Origin: a virus
IMG/VR virus record: IMGVR_UViG_3300030090_005861
Coordinates: 1 to 30,073 of that record
Strand: one strand, 5' to 3'
Length of the DNA stretch: 30,073 bases
The notes beneath the pieces were generated by a model. The model was not told the DNA's origin. It did not search any database and saw only the letters and a program-made list of their open reading frames with translations. Positions 6,719-14,041 of the stretch are shown here, piece by piece. Positions within the stretch are counted from its first letter, which is position 1, and every line of letters starts with the position of its first letter. A program made the position numbers and the translations under genes.

Positions 6719-7127
6719 AATTTTAAGTATGATACCTGAGTTCTGTCTATCTCACTGGTTGTTGAGAATACCTTTAGCTATCATATTTATACAGCAAGGC
6801 TTGTCTAAGTTACCTATAAGTGTTGATGATGCCGAGGCATTCGAATTACCGTACATAGTGTGGTGGTTTGCAGCTTACGGTGAGCTTGGTGCAGGTATAG
6901 GATTAATACTTGGAGGTCTACTAACTTTCTCGTACTTACATTTAGATAGGCCGTGGGTAGAAGACATGGTAACTAGGTTCAGTGGGTTAGTTATATGCTG
7001 TATTATGACAGGTGTTATATGGATAGGAGAACCTGATAGTTTAATGGATGTGTTGTTGTATGACAACTTACATGTTCTGCTTTGGGTAGGTGGTTTATTC
7101 TTTGCACTTAGAGGCTCAAGAGCGTAA
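6711..7127 (+). CDS. DoxX-like four-helix membrane protein
   Basis: A 138-aa inner-membrane protein with four hydrophobic segments and DoxX-family features: WLLRIPLAIIFIQQGLSKLP at the N-terminus and YGELGAGIGLILGGLLTF in the second helix, followed by FSGLVICCIMTGVIWIG and HVLLWVGGLFFAL. DoxX/DoxD proteins are associated with quinone or thiosulfate chemistry and with oxidative-stress membrane complexes in bacteria. In a phage this could be an auxiliary metabolic gene, but the substrate is unknown. ATG 6711 is chosen over an in-frame 6687 start because GGAGGTG lies at 6701-6707. Confidence 0.75.
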   Translation: MSKILSMIPEFCLSHWLLRIPLAIIFIQQGLSKLPISVDDAEAFELPYIVWWFAAYGELGAGIGLILGGLLTFSYLHLDRPWVEDMVTRFSGLVICCIMTGVIWIGEPDSLMDVLLYDNLHVLLWVGGLFFALRGSRA

Positions 7128-7300
7128 TGGAAAAGGATAGTTTTAAGAAAATCTTAAAAGATATACGTCCTATGACAAAAGAGGAGAGACAAAGAGCAAA
7201 GGAGAGAGAAGCGTACAACACAGTTGGCTTTAACTTATGCGTTAGCTGTGGTTGTCCTACACCTAATACGTGGTGTGAGTTTTGTTTGATGGAGGAATAA
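7127..7300 (+). CDS. Small zinc-ribbon-like protein (57 aa)
   Basis: A 57-aa protein with a highly charged helical N-terminus (KDIRPMTKEERQRAKEREAY) and a C-terminal cysteine cluster, LCVSCGC then WCEFC, that could bind one zinc ion. It overlaps the DoxX-like gene by one base, and its last codons supply the GGAGG ribosome-binding site of the helicase (7291-7295). The function is unknown; protein-protein or DNA contact at the replication machinery is possible. Confidence 0.65.
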   Translation: MEKDSFKKILKDIRPMTKEERQRAKEREAYNTVGFNLCVSCGCPTPNTWCEFCLMEE

Positions 7301-8520
7301 TGGAGTTAGCATTAATAAGAACCCTCATGGATAAAGAGTTCTATGAGAATAACAAAGGTATCAGAACACCTGATAACCTTTTCAGTAAAGACTTGCGTGG
7401 TATAAAAAGAACTCTTGACTACGCTATGGAGACATACGAGAGGAGCATAACACCAGCAGAACTAGAAGGCTTATTCTTCACACATAACGTCTTGACTACA
7501 GCTAACAAAGATTCTTACAGAGAGTTGTTCAAGAGGATAAACAGAGCAGAACCTATGTCACCTGACATTGCACAGGAAGTTATGGGTAATATGTTTCAGA
7601 AGTTAGTAGGAGAGGAGATAGCTAACTTAGGTGTTAAGTATGTCAACGGTGTAGAGAATACACTGGAGCCTGTGCGTAAGATAATAGAAGACTATCAGGA
7701 TGACTTCATGCCTAACTTGAAGATTGATTGGGGTGACATATCTATTGACACCTTACTAGAGAAGGCTGACATTCAAGCTAAGTGGAAGTTTAACATATCA
7801 TCTCTGCAAAGACGCATAGAAGGTGTGTCAGGTGGGCATTTAGTTTTGGTAGGTGCAAGACCAAATACAGGCAAGACATCCTTTCATGCTTCGATCATAG
7901 CCTCTGAAGATGGGTTTGCTAGACAGGGTGCTAAGTGTATAGTTTTATGTAACGAGGAATCCTATGATCGTGTAGGTGCAAGGTATCTAAGTGCTGCATC
8001 TAACATGTCTATGGATGAAGTTAAAGGTAACTATGCACTAGCTGCAACACGTTACAAACCTGTGCACGATAACATCAAGATCAAGGATAGCACAGGTAAA
8101 GATATGCGCTGGGTTGAGGCTGTAGTTAAAGCATACCAGCCTGACATCTTAGTGCTAGACATGGGTGACAAGTTTGCCAGTAAAGGTAGTGCTGACTCTC
8201 ATGTGTACCTCAAAGACGCAGCGATACACGCACGTAACATAGCGAAGCAGTACGACTGTGCTATCATCTGGATGTCACAACTGTCTGCTGATGCTGAAGG
8301 TAAAGTCTACGTGGATCAATCTATGATGGAGGGTAGCAAGACAGGTAAGGCAGCAGAGTGTGACTTGATGATCTTGATTTCCAAGAACCCACAAGTAGAA
8401 GGCCAGGATGAACAAGATTCACAGAGACACTTGAACATAGCTAAAAACAAACTACGTGGTGGATGGCATGGTGTTGTACACTGTGAGTTAGATGGTGATA
8501 GATCAAGGTACACAGCATGA
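7300..8520 (+). CDS. Replicative DNA helicase, DnaB type
   Basis: A 406-aa hexameric-type (RecA-fold) helicase that should unwind DNA at the phage fork. The C-terminal half shows Walker A GARPNTGKTS with Lys192, Walker B DILVLDMGD with Asp287, the sensor block IIWMSQLSADAEG, and NKLRGGWHG near the end. The N-terminal half is helical and probably binds primase or helps form the ring. The start is ATG 7300, 4 nt after GGAGG; the in-frame ATG at 7282 lies before that site. The stop overlaps polA as ATGA, which couples helicase and polymerase synthesis. Confidence 0.93.
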   Translation: MELALIRTLMDKEFYENNKGIRTPDNLFSKDLRGIKRTLDYAMETYERSITPAELEGLFFTHNVLTTANKDSYRELFKRINRAEPMSPDIAQEVMGNMFQKLVGEEIANLGVKYVNGVENTLEPVRKIIEDYQDDFMPNLKIDWGDISIDTLLEKADIQAKWKFNISSLQRRIEGVSGGHLVLVGARPNTGKTSFHASIIASEDGFARQGAKCIVLCNEESYDRVGARYLSAASNMSMDEVKGNYALAATRYKPVHDNIKIKDSTGKDMRWVEAVVKAYQPDILVLDMGDKFASKGSADSHVYLKDAAIHARNIAKQYDCAIIWMSQLSADAEGKVYVDQSMMEGSKTGKAAECDLMILISKNPQVEGQDEQDSQRHLNIAKNKLRGGWHGVVHCELDGDRSRYTA

Positions 8521-10559
8521 GAAGAGTTCTTGATGTAGAAAACTCTATCACTTTACGTGATGGCAAGATACACAACGATCCATTTGAACCTAGCAATACG
8601 CTTACACAAGTGGGTGTGCTGTGTCTTGACACACAACAGAAGTCTCTGCTTTGCTTTGACCATCAAGAAAGAAACGACACGAAAGACAACAAGTGCAGAC
8701 TACAAAGATGGCTTGACTCTACAACTCTACTGATAGGACACAACTTACAGTACGATCTGTCTTGGTTGTGGTCTAGTGGGTTTACTTACGATGGTGATAT
8801 CTACGACACTATGCTTGCTGAGTATTTACTGCAACGTGGACAGAAACAACCACTAAGTTTAGAGCAGTGCGCCCAGCGCAGACAGTTAGAATATCAAAAA
8901 GATGATACGCTGAAGTCATACTACAAGAAAGGATACAACACAAATGAAATTCCCTTGGGTGAACTTAGCCATTATCTTTCTTGCGATCTTCATAGTACTG
9001 GCGAGTTGTACAAAGCAATCGAAGAAGACTACCAAGATCCTGCCTCAACTTCCTTACATAACGTTAGAGACATTACCTTCCGCACCTGCAAGTCCCTCGC
9101 AAAAATGTACATGCGTGGATTCAGGGTGGATACTACCGCCCTCGAACATGTCCGTGATGAGTTCCAACGAGAGCGTAACGAAATCGAATACAGGTTGCAA
9201 AAAAAGGTGCGAAAACTAATGGGTGACACACCCATAAATCTAAACTCTCCAGAACAACTGTCGCAAGTAATCTTTGGTAGAAGAGTACACAACAAAAAAG
9301 AGTGGGCTAACTTGTTTGAACACGTAAGTACACCAGAGGAGTTTAAAGATACAGTAGAAAAGAACAGTGACATGATACTCAAGACATACGCTGTCATATG
9401 TTCTAGCTGCACAGGTAAGGGGAAAGTGTTTAAAGTAAGGAAAGATGGCACAAAGTATGCCAAACCTACTAAATGTAAAGAGTGTGACGGTAAAGGATAC
9501 CATCTACGTGAACTATCACACGCTGCAGGATTACAGTTTAGAGCACCAAACAAGTCTTGGATTAGTGCTAATGGTTTTAGCACAGGTAAAGATAGACTAG
9601 ATATGATCAACCACGTTGCAAAGAAAGGTGAAATGAAAGATGCAGAAGAATTTATCACAGGGGTTAAAAGGCTGTCTGCTGTTAGTAGTTATCTCAGTAG
9701 TTTTGTCGATGGTATTTCCACCTACACTAAGCAAGATGGATTCCTCCATGTCGGTCTTACCCAGCATATCACCAGTACAGGTAGATTTTCTGGACGAAAG
9801 CCCAACATGCAAAACATGCCAAGAGGAGGAACCTTTCCTGTAAAGCGTGTGTTTATCTCTCGTTGGACTGACGGTCACATTTTAGAGGCTGACTTTGCCC
9901 AGCTTGAGTTTCGTACAGCAGCATTCCTTGCACAAGACGAGACAGCTATGCAAGAAATAGACACAGGGTTTGACGTGCACAGTTACACAGCAAAGATCAT
10001 CACTGATGCAGGTCAGCCTACAACTAGGCAAGAAGCCAAGGCTCACACGTTTGCACCTCTCTTTGGGGCTACAGGGTACGGCAGAAGCAATGCAGAGGCA
10101 GCATACTACAAGCACTTCGTAGAGAAGTACAAAGGCATAGCTAAGTGGCACACAGATCTAGGCAACGAGGCGTTACGCTTTCAAAAGATAACTAACGTAA
10201 GTGGTAGGCAGTACGCTTTTCCTGACGTTACACGTAGAGCAAACGGTAGTGTGTCTCACTTCACTATGATAAAGAACTATCCTGTTCAAGGTTTCGCTAC
10301 AGGTGATGTAGTACCGCTTGTCTTAATAGAACTAGATGCTAGACTAGAGAAGCTACAGTCAGGTATAGTTAACAGCGTACACGATTCTGTGGTAGTAGAT
10401 GTACACCCAAACGAAAAAGACTACGTGATTGCAATGATAGATACATTAAACGATGATCTTAATAGTATAGTGGAGGAAGCGTATGGAATAAAAATAAACG
10501 TTCCGTTGTTATTAGAAGCTAAAATAGGTAAGAATTGGCTTGACATTAAGGACGTTTAG
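8517..10559 (+). CDS. polA: Family A DNA polymerase with DnaJ-like zinc-finger insertion
   Basis: A 680-aa replicative polymerase. The 3'-5' proofreading domain comes first: VLDVENS (Exo I), GHNLQYDLSWL (Exo II) and HYLSCDLHST (Exo III). Polymerase motifs follow: A with Asp459 in EADFAQLEFR, B with Lys508 and Phe512 in RQEAKAHTFAPLFGATGYG, and C with Asp623 in VNSVHDSVVVD. Between exonuclease and polymerase parts, residues 295-330 hold two CxxCxGxG units (Cys295/298 and Cys320/323), the zinc-finger signature of DnaJ central domains. I recall this fusion from the SAR116 phage HMO-2011. The residue matching E. coli Phe762 is Phe, that matching Tyr766 is Phe, and the acidic residue after the motif C Asp (E. 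coli Glu883) is Ser624. Confidence 0.96.
   Translation: MRRVLDVENSITLRDGKIHNDPFEPSNTLTQVGVLCLDTQQKSLLCFDHQERNDTKDNKCRLQRWLDSTTLLIGHNLQYDLSWLWSSGFTYDGDIYDTMLAEYLLQRGQKQPLSLEQCAQRRQLEYQKDDTLKSYYKKGYNTNEIPLGELSHYLSCDLHSTGELYKAIEEDYQDPASTSLHNVRDITFRTCKSLAKMYMRGFRVDTTALEHVRDEFQRERNEIEYRLQKKVRKLMGDTPINLNSPEQLSQVIFGRRVHNKKEWANLFEHVSTPEEFKDTVEKNSDMILKTYAVICSSCTGKGKVFKVRKDGTKYAKPTKCKECDGKGYHLRELSHAAGLQFRAPNKSWISANGFSTGKDRLDMINHVAKKGEMKDAEEFITGVKRLSAVSSYLSSFVDGISTYTKQDGFLHVGLTQHITSTGRFSGRKPNMQNMPRGGTFPVKRVFISRWTDGHILEADFAQLEFRTAAFLAQDETAMQEIDTGFDVHSYTAKIITDAGQPTTRQEAKAHTFAPLFGATGYGRSNAEAAYYKHFVEKYKGIAKWHTDLGNEALRFQKITNVSGRQYAFPDVTRRANGSVSHFTMIKNYPVQGFATGDVVPLVLIELDARLEKLQSGIVNSVHDSVVVDVHPNEKDYVIAMIDTLNDDLNSIVEEAYGIKINVPLLLEAKIGKNWLDIKDV
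8944..9219 (+). CDS. Candidate embedded lipoprotein gene, +1 frame inside polA
   Basis: A 91-codon frame lies wholly inside polA in another frame. Its product would start MKFPWVNLAIIFLAIFIVLA, followed by Ser-Cys: a positively charged N-terminus, a hydrophobic core and a textbook lipobox L-A-S-C at Cys22, with Thr at +2. The mature part is polar and Pro-rich (LPQLPYITLETLPSAPASP), as in outer-membrane spanins of the Rz1 type, which are often embedded in other genes. AAAGGA precedes the ATG by about 10 nt. Codons of polA in 9030-9190 are unusually C-ending, but so are patches elsewhere, and this frame crosses the conserved Exo III motif. It may be chance. Confidence 0.22.
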   Translation: MKFPWVNLAIIFLAIFIVLASCTKQSKKTTKILPQLPYITLETLPSAPASPSQKCTCVDSGWILPPSNMSVMSSNESVTKSNTGCKKRCEN

Positions 10560-10568
10560 TGGTATAAC
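10540..10568 (+). promoter_or_regulatory. Near-consensus sigma-70 promoter before the SSB/recombination genes
   Basis: A perfect TTGACA at 10540-10545 is followed, after 17 bp, by TATAAC at 10563-10568, one mismatch from TATAAT. The -35 box lies in the last codons of polA and the -10 box in the 41-bp gap before the next gene. Transcription would begin near 10575, leaving a leader of about 25 nt with AAAGGA at 10588-10593 before the ATG at 10601. This is the longest gap between plus-strand genes in this stretch. Confidence 0.65.
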
Positions 10569-10600
10569 TAAGACTCTTTTAATATTGAAAGGAAAACAAT

Positions 10601-11443
10601 ATGAGTATGGAAGTTGCACTGAGTGTAGACAACATGAACCTGGCTGACGCTATGGGTTTTGGCAGCACTGCAGAGGGCAGTGGAGGTAGTTCTAATTTAT
10701 ACAGGATTACAGCGACTGTTATTCAAGAGGCTGTTGATGGTAAAGTAGCAAACTCACCAGTGTTTAAGATTAAAAGAGATGAAGAGGTATTCTATTCTCG
10801 TGAGATAGAGTTGCGTATCTTTACGCAAAGACAGCGATGGCAGAAGTGGGACAGTGAAAACAGTATGTTTCACAGAACTGTAATGTCAACTAATCTAAAT
10901 GCAGACTTAAAAGATACTTTGGGTACGTTTAATTTAGGTAGACCTACAGGCTACATCAAAGACTTCAACGGTTTACCTGAAGCTACAAAAGATATTATAC
11001 GTAGCGTCAATCGTGTTAAAGTTTACATGGGTATGGCTTGCTTCTCTGAGCCTTTTGTGGAGGGTGGTGAGCCAGTAGTAGGATACGAAGGTGAAGTTCC
11101 CTTTATAGCTGACATAAAAAATCGTGAAAGCTTACAGTCTATTGACGGTGTAATAAAAAAGTTACAAACTAAACGTATACTTCCAGTTGAGCACCTTATA
11201 AAAGTTAAAGGTGACGTTAGAGCTATGCCTAACGGCAGTAAGTATGCAGTCTTCCAAGCCTCACTAGGTGAGATGGTTGATCTTACAGAATCAGACAATG
11301 AAGCACTAAAAGATTTTGTGTCTTACGTTGAGAATCAAAACGACTACATCTTAAACAAATGGGATGAAACACACGTAGAAAAGCTTGACAAGGAGTCATC
11401 TAAGATCGTATCTAACATCGTAGACTTGGAGGACTTTGAATAA
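10601..11443 (+). CDS. Putative single-stranded DNA-binding protein (280 aa)
   Basis: A 280-aa protein with no motif I can name directly. The N-terminus has a Gly/Ser linker (TAEGSGGSSNLYRI), and the centre is mixed beta-type (FYSREIELRIFTQRQRWQKW, with several aromatic and basic residues). It ends in a short acidic tail with a terminal aromatic, VDLEDFE. Such tails are typical of phage SSBs such as T7 gp2.5, which use them to contact polymerase and helicase. Its place between polA and a recombination exonuclease supports this role. The assignment is an inference. It starts 41 bp after polA behind its own likely promoter and AAAGGA site. Confidence 0.55.
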   Translation: MSMEVALSVDNMNLADAMGFGSTAEGSGGSSNLYRITATVIQEAVDGKVANSPVFKIKRDEEVFYSREIELRIFTQRQRWQKWDSENSMFHRTVMSTNLNADLKDTLGTFNLGRPTGYIKDFNGLPEATKDIIRSVNRVKVYMGMACFSEPFVEGGEPVVGYEGEVPFIADIKNRESLQSIDGVIKKLQTKRILPVEHLIKVKGDVRAMPNGSKYAVFQASLGEMVDLTESDNEALKDFVSYVENQNDYILNKWDETHVEKLDKESSKIVSNIVDLEDFE

Positions 11444-12300
11444 TGCAACACCCTGCTGAACTATCTGTGCACTCTTACCTGAGAAAATCTATTGATGGTA
11501 AAGCAGGGATGTCACAGGAAGTTATTGACAAGGTAGCTGACGATATTAAAGAAGCCCTGCATAAACAGTTTAACTCTGAGAAACGAAAGTTCAAAGTTAG
11601 AATGTCAAATGTAGGGCGTCCTAAGTGTCAGCTATGGTTTGATAAGAACAAACCTGAGAACGCAGAGCCTCTACCTGCATCATTTAAGATTAACATGATC
11701 ATAGGCGATATAGTTGAGGCTGTGTTTAAAGGATTGCTTAGAGCGTCAGGCACAGAGTTTGAAGATAACGATAACGTAACACTTAAGCTGTCAAATAAAG
11801 CAGAGATATCTGGTGAGTACGACATGGTGCTTGACGGTAAAGTAGATGATGTAAAGTCTGCATCACCTTGGTCATTTCAAAATAAGTTTGAAGACTTCCA
11901 CAGCTTAAACAAAGGTGACTCGTTTGGTTACGTGTCACAGCTTGTAGGGTACGCTACTGCTGCAGGTAAAGACGTAGGTGGCTGGTGGGTAGTTAACAAA
12001 GGCAACGGTGACTTCAAGTACGTGTCAGCTTCTGAGGCAGACAAAAAAGAAGTGTTAAAAAAGATAGAGGATACCTATGATTACTTAGATAAAGATGAAC
12101 CCTTTGAGCGTTGCTTTGACTCAGAGCCAGAAACTTATCGTGGCAAAGCCAGTGGCAACCGCAAACTAGCAAAGGTGTGTAGCTTCTGCTCACACAAAAA
12201 GAAATGTTGGCCTACACTTAGAGCATTACCTTCTCAGGTCTACAGTGGAAAGCTAACACCACCAACAGTAGAATATGTCAGTTTATGGAGTGATAGATAA
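11443..12300 (+). CDS. PD-(D/E)XK exonuclease with Cas4/AddB-like Fe-S cluster
   Basis: A 285-aa nuclease that should process DNA ends during phage recombination or host DNA degradation. Nuclease residues are visible as IGDIVEAVF (His position taken by Asp/Glu), GEYDMVL with Asp127 and VDDVKSA with Asp136 and Lys138, then the helix SQLVGYATAAG. Four cysteines are placed as in Fe-S cluster nucleases: Cys62 in GRPKCQLW before the core and Cys246, Cys249 and Cys255 (CSFCSHKKKC) at the C-terminus. This is the Cas4/AddB pattern, though no CRISPR array or cas gene is present. It overlaps its neighbours by one base on each side. Confidence 0.85.
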   Translation: MQHPAELSVHSYLRKSIDGKAGMSQEVIDKVADDIKEALHKQFNSEKRKFKVRMSNVGRPKCQLWFDKNKPENAEPLPASFKINMIIGDIVEAVFKGLLRASGTEFEDNDNVTLKLSNKAEISGEYDMVLDGKVDDVKSASPWSFQNKFEDFHSLNKGDSFGYVSQLVGYATAAGKDVGGWWVVNKGNGDFKYVSASEADKKEVLKKIEDTYDYLDKDEPFERCFDSEPETYRGKASGNRKLAKVCSFCSHKKKCWPTLRALPSQVYSGKLTPPTVEYVSLWSDR

Positions 12301-12512
12301 TGACAAAAGTAGTAATTGATGAAGTAGAGTACGATACAGAAGACTTTACAGAAGACCAAAACAATGTGGTAGCAGAGTTGCAATACAATTCAAACATACA
12401 ACGCCAGCTTACCTATCAGTTAAACACAGTTAAAACAGTAGGTGAGGTCGTATTATCTCGTTTGAAACAATCCTTAACAGAGAACGAGGATGTCACAGAA
12501 GAGGCGTCATAA
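12300..12512 (+). CDS. Small helical protein, DUF6447-like (70 aa)
   Basis: A 70-aa acidic protein starting MTKVVIDEVEYDTEDFTEDQ and followed by one long helix with AELQYNSNIQRQLTYQLNTV. The layout of a short beta-hairpin (VVIDEVEYD) followed by a coiled coil is that of small phage proteins I know as DUF6447. The function is unknown. Its end overlaps the endonuclease I gene by 23 nt. Confidence 0.65.
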   Translation: MTKVVIDEVEYDTEDFTEDQNNVVAELQYNSNIQRQLTYQLNTVKTVGEVVLSRLKQSLTENEDVTEEAS

Positions 12513-12933
12513 CTCCAGAAGGTATCGCAGTGGGCTAGAACGTGAAGTCGCTGCGTTCCTGAAAGATAATCAAACTAGAGTCAGGTATGAGGTTCTAAAG
12601 ATAGAGTGGGAAGACCTACGGTACAGAACTTACACACCTGACTTTATTTTGGACAACGGTATAATAATAGAAACCAAAGGTATCTTTGATAGCGAGGACA
12701 GACGAAAGCACATGGAGATACGTAAGCAACACCCTGAGTTAGACATACGGTTTGTGTTCAGTAACTCTATGGCAAAGCTGTACAAAGGTGCTAAGTCAAG
12801 ATACTACAACTGGTGTGATAAGAACGAGTTTCTTTGGGCGCATCGTGTTATACCTGAAGCCTGGTTAAAAGAAAAGGGAAGACCAACAAGAAAGAAGTAC
12901 ATAGAATTTAAAGGTAAAAAAAGGAATATGTAA
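12490..12933 (+). CDS. Holliday junction resolvase, T7 endonuclease I-like
   Basis: A 147-aa protein similar to T7 gp3, which cuts four-way and branched DNA and helps break down host DNA. The PD-(D/E)XK catalytic residues are clear: Glu17 in SGLEREVAAFL, Asp51 in YTPDFIL and Glu61/Lys63 in IIIETKG. The Asp-Glu and Glu-Lys spacings (10 and 2) equal those of T7 Asp55, Glu65 and Lys67. The C-terminal part FVFSNSMAKLYKGAKSRYYN followed by WCDKNEF and VIPEAWL also matches the family. The N-terminus is basic (SQKRRHNSRRYR). It overlaps the preceding gene and shares a base with the next. Confidence 0.93.
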   Translation: MSQKRRHNSRRYRSGLEREVAAFLKDNQTRVRYEVLKIEWEDLRYRTYTPDFILDNGIIIETKGIFDSEDRRKHMEIRKQHPELDIRFVFSNSMAKLYKGAKSRYYNWCDKNEFLWAHRVIPEAWLKEKGRPTRKKYIEFKGKKRNM

Positions 12934-13277
12934 TGCCTTACGTTGTGAAAGATGACGAAGTAGCAATGATTCTTAGACCTGCAAGCTTCGATGAAAACGG
13001 GGAGTGGACAGGAGAGTTAGAAACAGGCTTGGCTTGTGGTGCGATGTCACAGACAGATATAGAAACTATGTCTTACTTAGTTCATCTGGCTACATTGATG
13101 GGTACGTTTTTGGCAATGGCTCAAGAGGATGAGGGTTTGTATGAAGCAGTAGCAGACAGAAGAGATTATCTAGTAAGCCTTGAAAAACAAAACGAACCTC
13201 TATATGAAAAGGTAGAAGGTACTAATGGTAAAGTTGTTAGACTCACTAGGTGGACTAAAACGGAAGGTAATGCATGA
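12933..13277 (+). CDS. Hypothetical phage protein (114 aa)
   Basis: A 114-aa acidic protein beginning MPYVVKDDEVAMILRPASFD, with ENGEWTGELETGL, then a hydrophobic helix (MSYLVHLATLMGTFLAMAQ) that could be a buried core rather than a membrane segment. Proteins with the N-terminal pattern MPY...LRP..FDENGEWTGE are common in marine podovirus replication modules, but I know no function. AAGGA at 12921-12925 supports the start. Confidence 0.7.
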   Translation: MPYVVKDDEVAMILRPASFDENGEWTGELETGLACGAMSQTDIETMSYLVHLATLMGTFLAMAQEDEGLYEAVADRRDYLVSLEKQNEPLYEKVEGTNGKVVRLTRWTKTEGNA

Positions 13278-13507
13278 CTAATGTTGATCCAGTAAACAAA
13301 CCTATACACTATAACCAAGCAGGTATAGAGTGCATAGATGCAATAGAAGCCATGACAGAAAATATGTCAGGCTATATAGCACCACAAGCAGCTAACGTAT
13401 TAAAGTATATGTGGCGTTGCGAATACAAAAACGGACTAGAAGATATAGACAAGGCGATATGGTATTTACAAAGGATGAGAAAACGTTGGATGGAGTTTCA
13501 CAAATGA
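13274..13507 (+). CDS. DUF3310 protein (77 aa)
   Basis: A 77-aa protein with the full DUF3310 signature: DPVNKPIHYNQAGIECIDAI, then IAPQAANVLKYMWRCEYKNG, then EDIDKAIWYLQRM. The family is widespread in phages; T7 gp1.7, a nucleotide kinase, carries a related domain, so a part in nucleotide metabolism is plausible. It sits next to MazG and the ribonucleotide reductase, which fits that idea. It overlaps its neighbours by four bases. Confidence 0.9.
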   Translation: MTNVDPVNKPIHYNQAGIECIDAIEAMTENMSGYIAPQAANVLKYMWRCEYKNGLEDIDKAIWYLQRMRKRWMEFHK

Positions 13508-13677
13508 TGCAGAAAAAGTTTAGCGTCACGTTTGTATTGAAGGTAGACGAAGATAACAATATATTTTCTTCTGTAGAAGAGGCACACGAGGACGATGTAT
13601 ACGACTTGGTTCGCAATACCTTTCACGATATTGACGATATAAAACTAGATAATCTAAATGTAAAGGAGAGATGGTAA
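13504..13677 (+). CDS. Small acidic hypothetical protein (57 aa)
   Basis: A 57-aa protein starting at ATG 13504 or the adjacent ATG 13507, overlapping the DUF3310 stop. It begins MMQKKFSVTFVLKVDEDNN and is rich in Asp/Glu with VYDLVRNTFHDIDDIKLDNL. The N-terminal strand and following helix suggest a small alpha/beta fold. A longer reading from 13411 would overlap the DUF3310 gene and is rejected. Function unknown. Confidence 0.6.
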   Translation: MMQKKFSVTFVLKVDEDNNIFSSVEEAHEDDVYDLVRNTFHDIDDIKLDNLNVKERW

Positions 13678-13678
13678 G

Positions 13679-14041
13679 ATGATTAGTCAAGAAGATATTG
13701 ATGCTTTTAAAAGATTCAACGATGCAGATTATCTCATGAACGAATATCAAGACATGGCAGCATCCACTGCTATCTATGGGGCAAAGCACCAAGTAATTTA
13801 CCCAGCGCTGGGTCTAGCTGCTGAAGCAGGGGAGGTAGCTAACAAAGTAAAGAAGATCTTACGTGATGGTAACTTTGATCGTGAGGCTATTGCAGATGAG
13901 GTAGGGGATTGCCTTTGGTACATTGCAGCATTGTGCCGTGATTTAAATGTAGATCTAGGAAAAGTAGCAAATAACAATCTAAGAAAGTTACGTGATCGTG
14001 AGAAAAGAGGAACACTAAAGGGAAGCGGAGACAAACGATAA
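13679..14041 (+). CDS. mazG: MazG-like nucleotide pyrophosphohydrolase
   Basis: A 120-aa all-helical protein of the MazG/dUTPase-2-like group, which hydrolyses nucleoside triphosphates to monophosphates. The metal-binding pattern is visible as GLAAEAGEVANKVKK followed by DEVGDCLWYIAALC, that is E-x2-E then E-x2-D. Marine phages often carry such genes next to nucleotide synthesis enzymes, as here between DUF3310 and nrdJ; lowering of host ppGpp has been proposed in cyanophages but is uncertain. The 12-bp palindrome CCCAGCGCTGGG lies within this gene at 13801-13812. AAGGAG precedes the start. Confidence 0.9.
   Translation: MISQEDIDAFKRFNDADYLMNEYQDMAASTAIYGAKHQVIYPALGLAAEAGEVANKVKKILRDGNFDREAIADEVGDCLWYIAALCRDLNVDLGKVANNNLRKLRDREKRGTLKGSGDKR

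Noticed and set aside
9029-9658. 209-aa open frame on the minus strand inside polA
   Set aside because: It is fully antisense to conserved polymerase coding sequence, its product is Ser/Leu/Cys-rich with no family features, and there is no ribosome-binding site or neighbour on that strand.
11443-12300. Possible CRISPR-Cas relic suggested by the Cas4-like nuclease
   Set aside because: No repeat-spacer array or other cas gene is present; Fe-S nucleases of this type are common in phage recombination modules.
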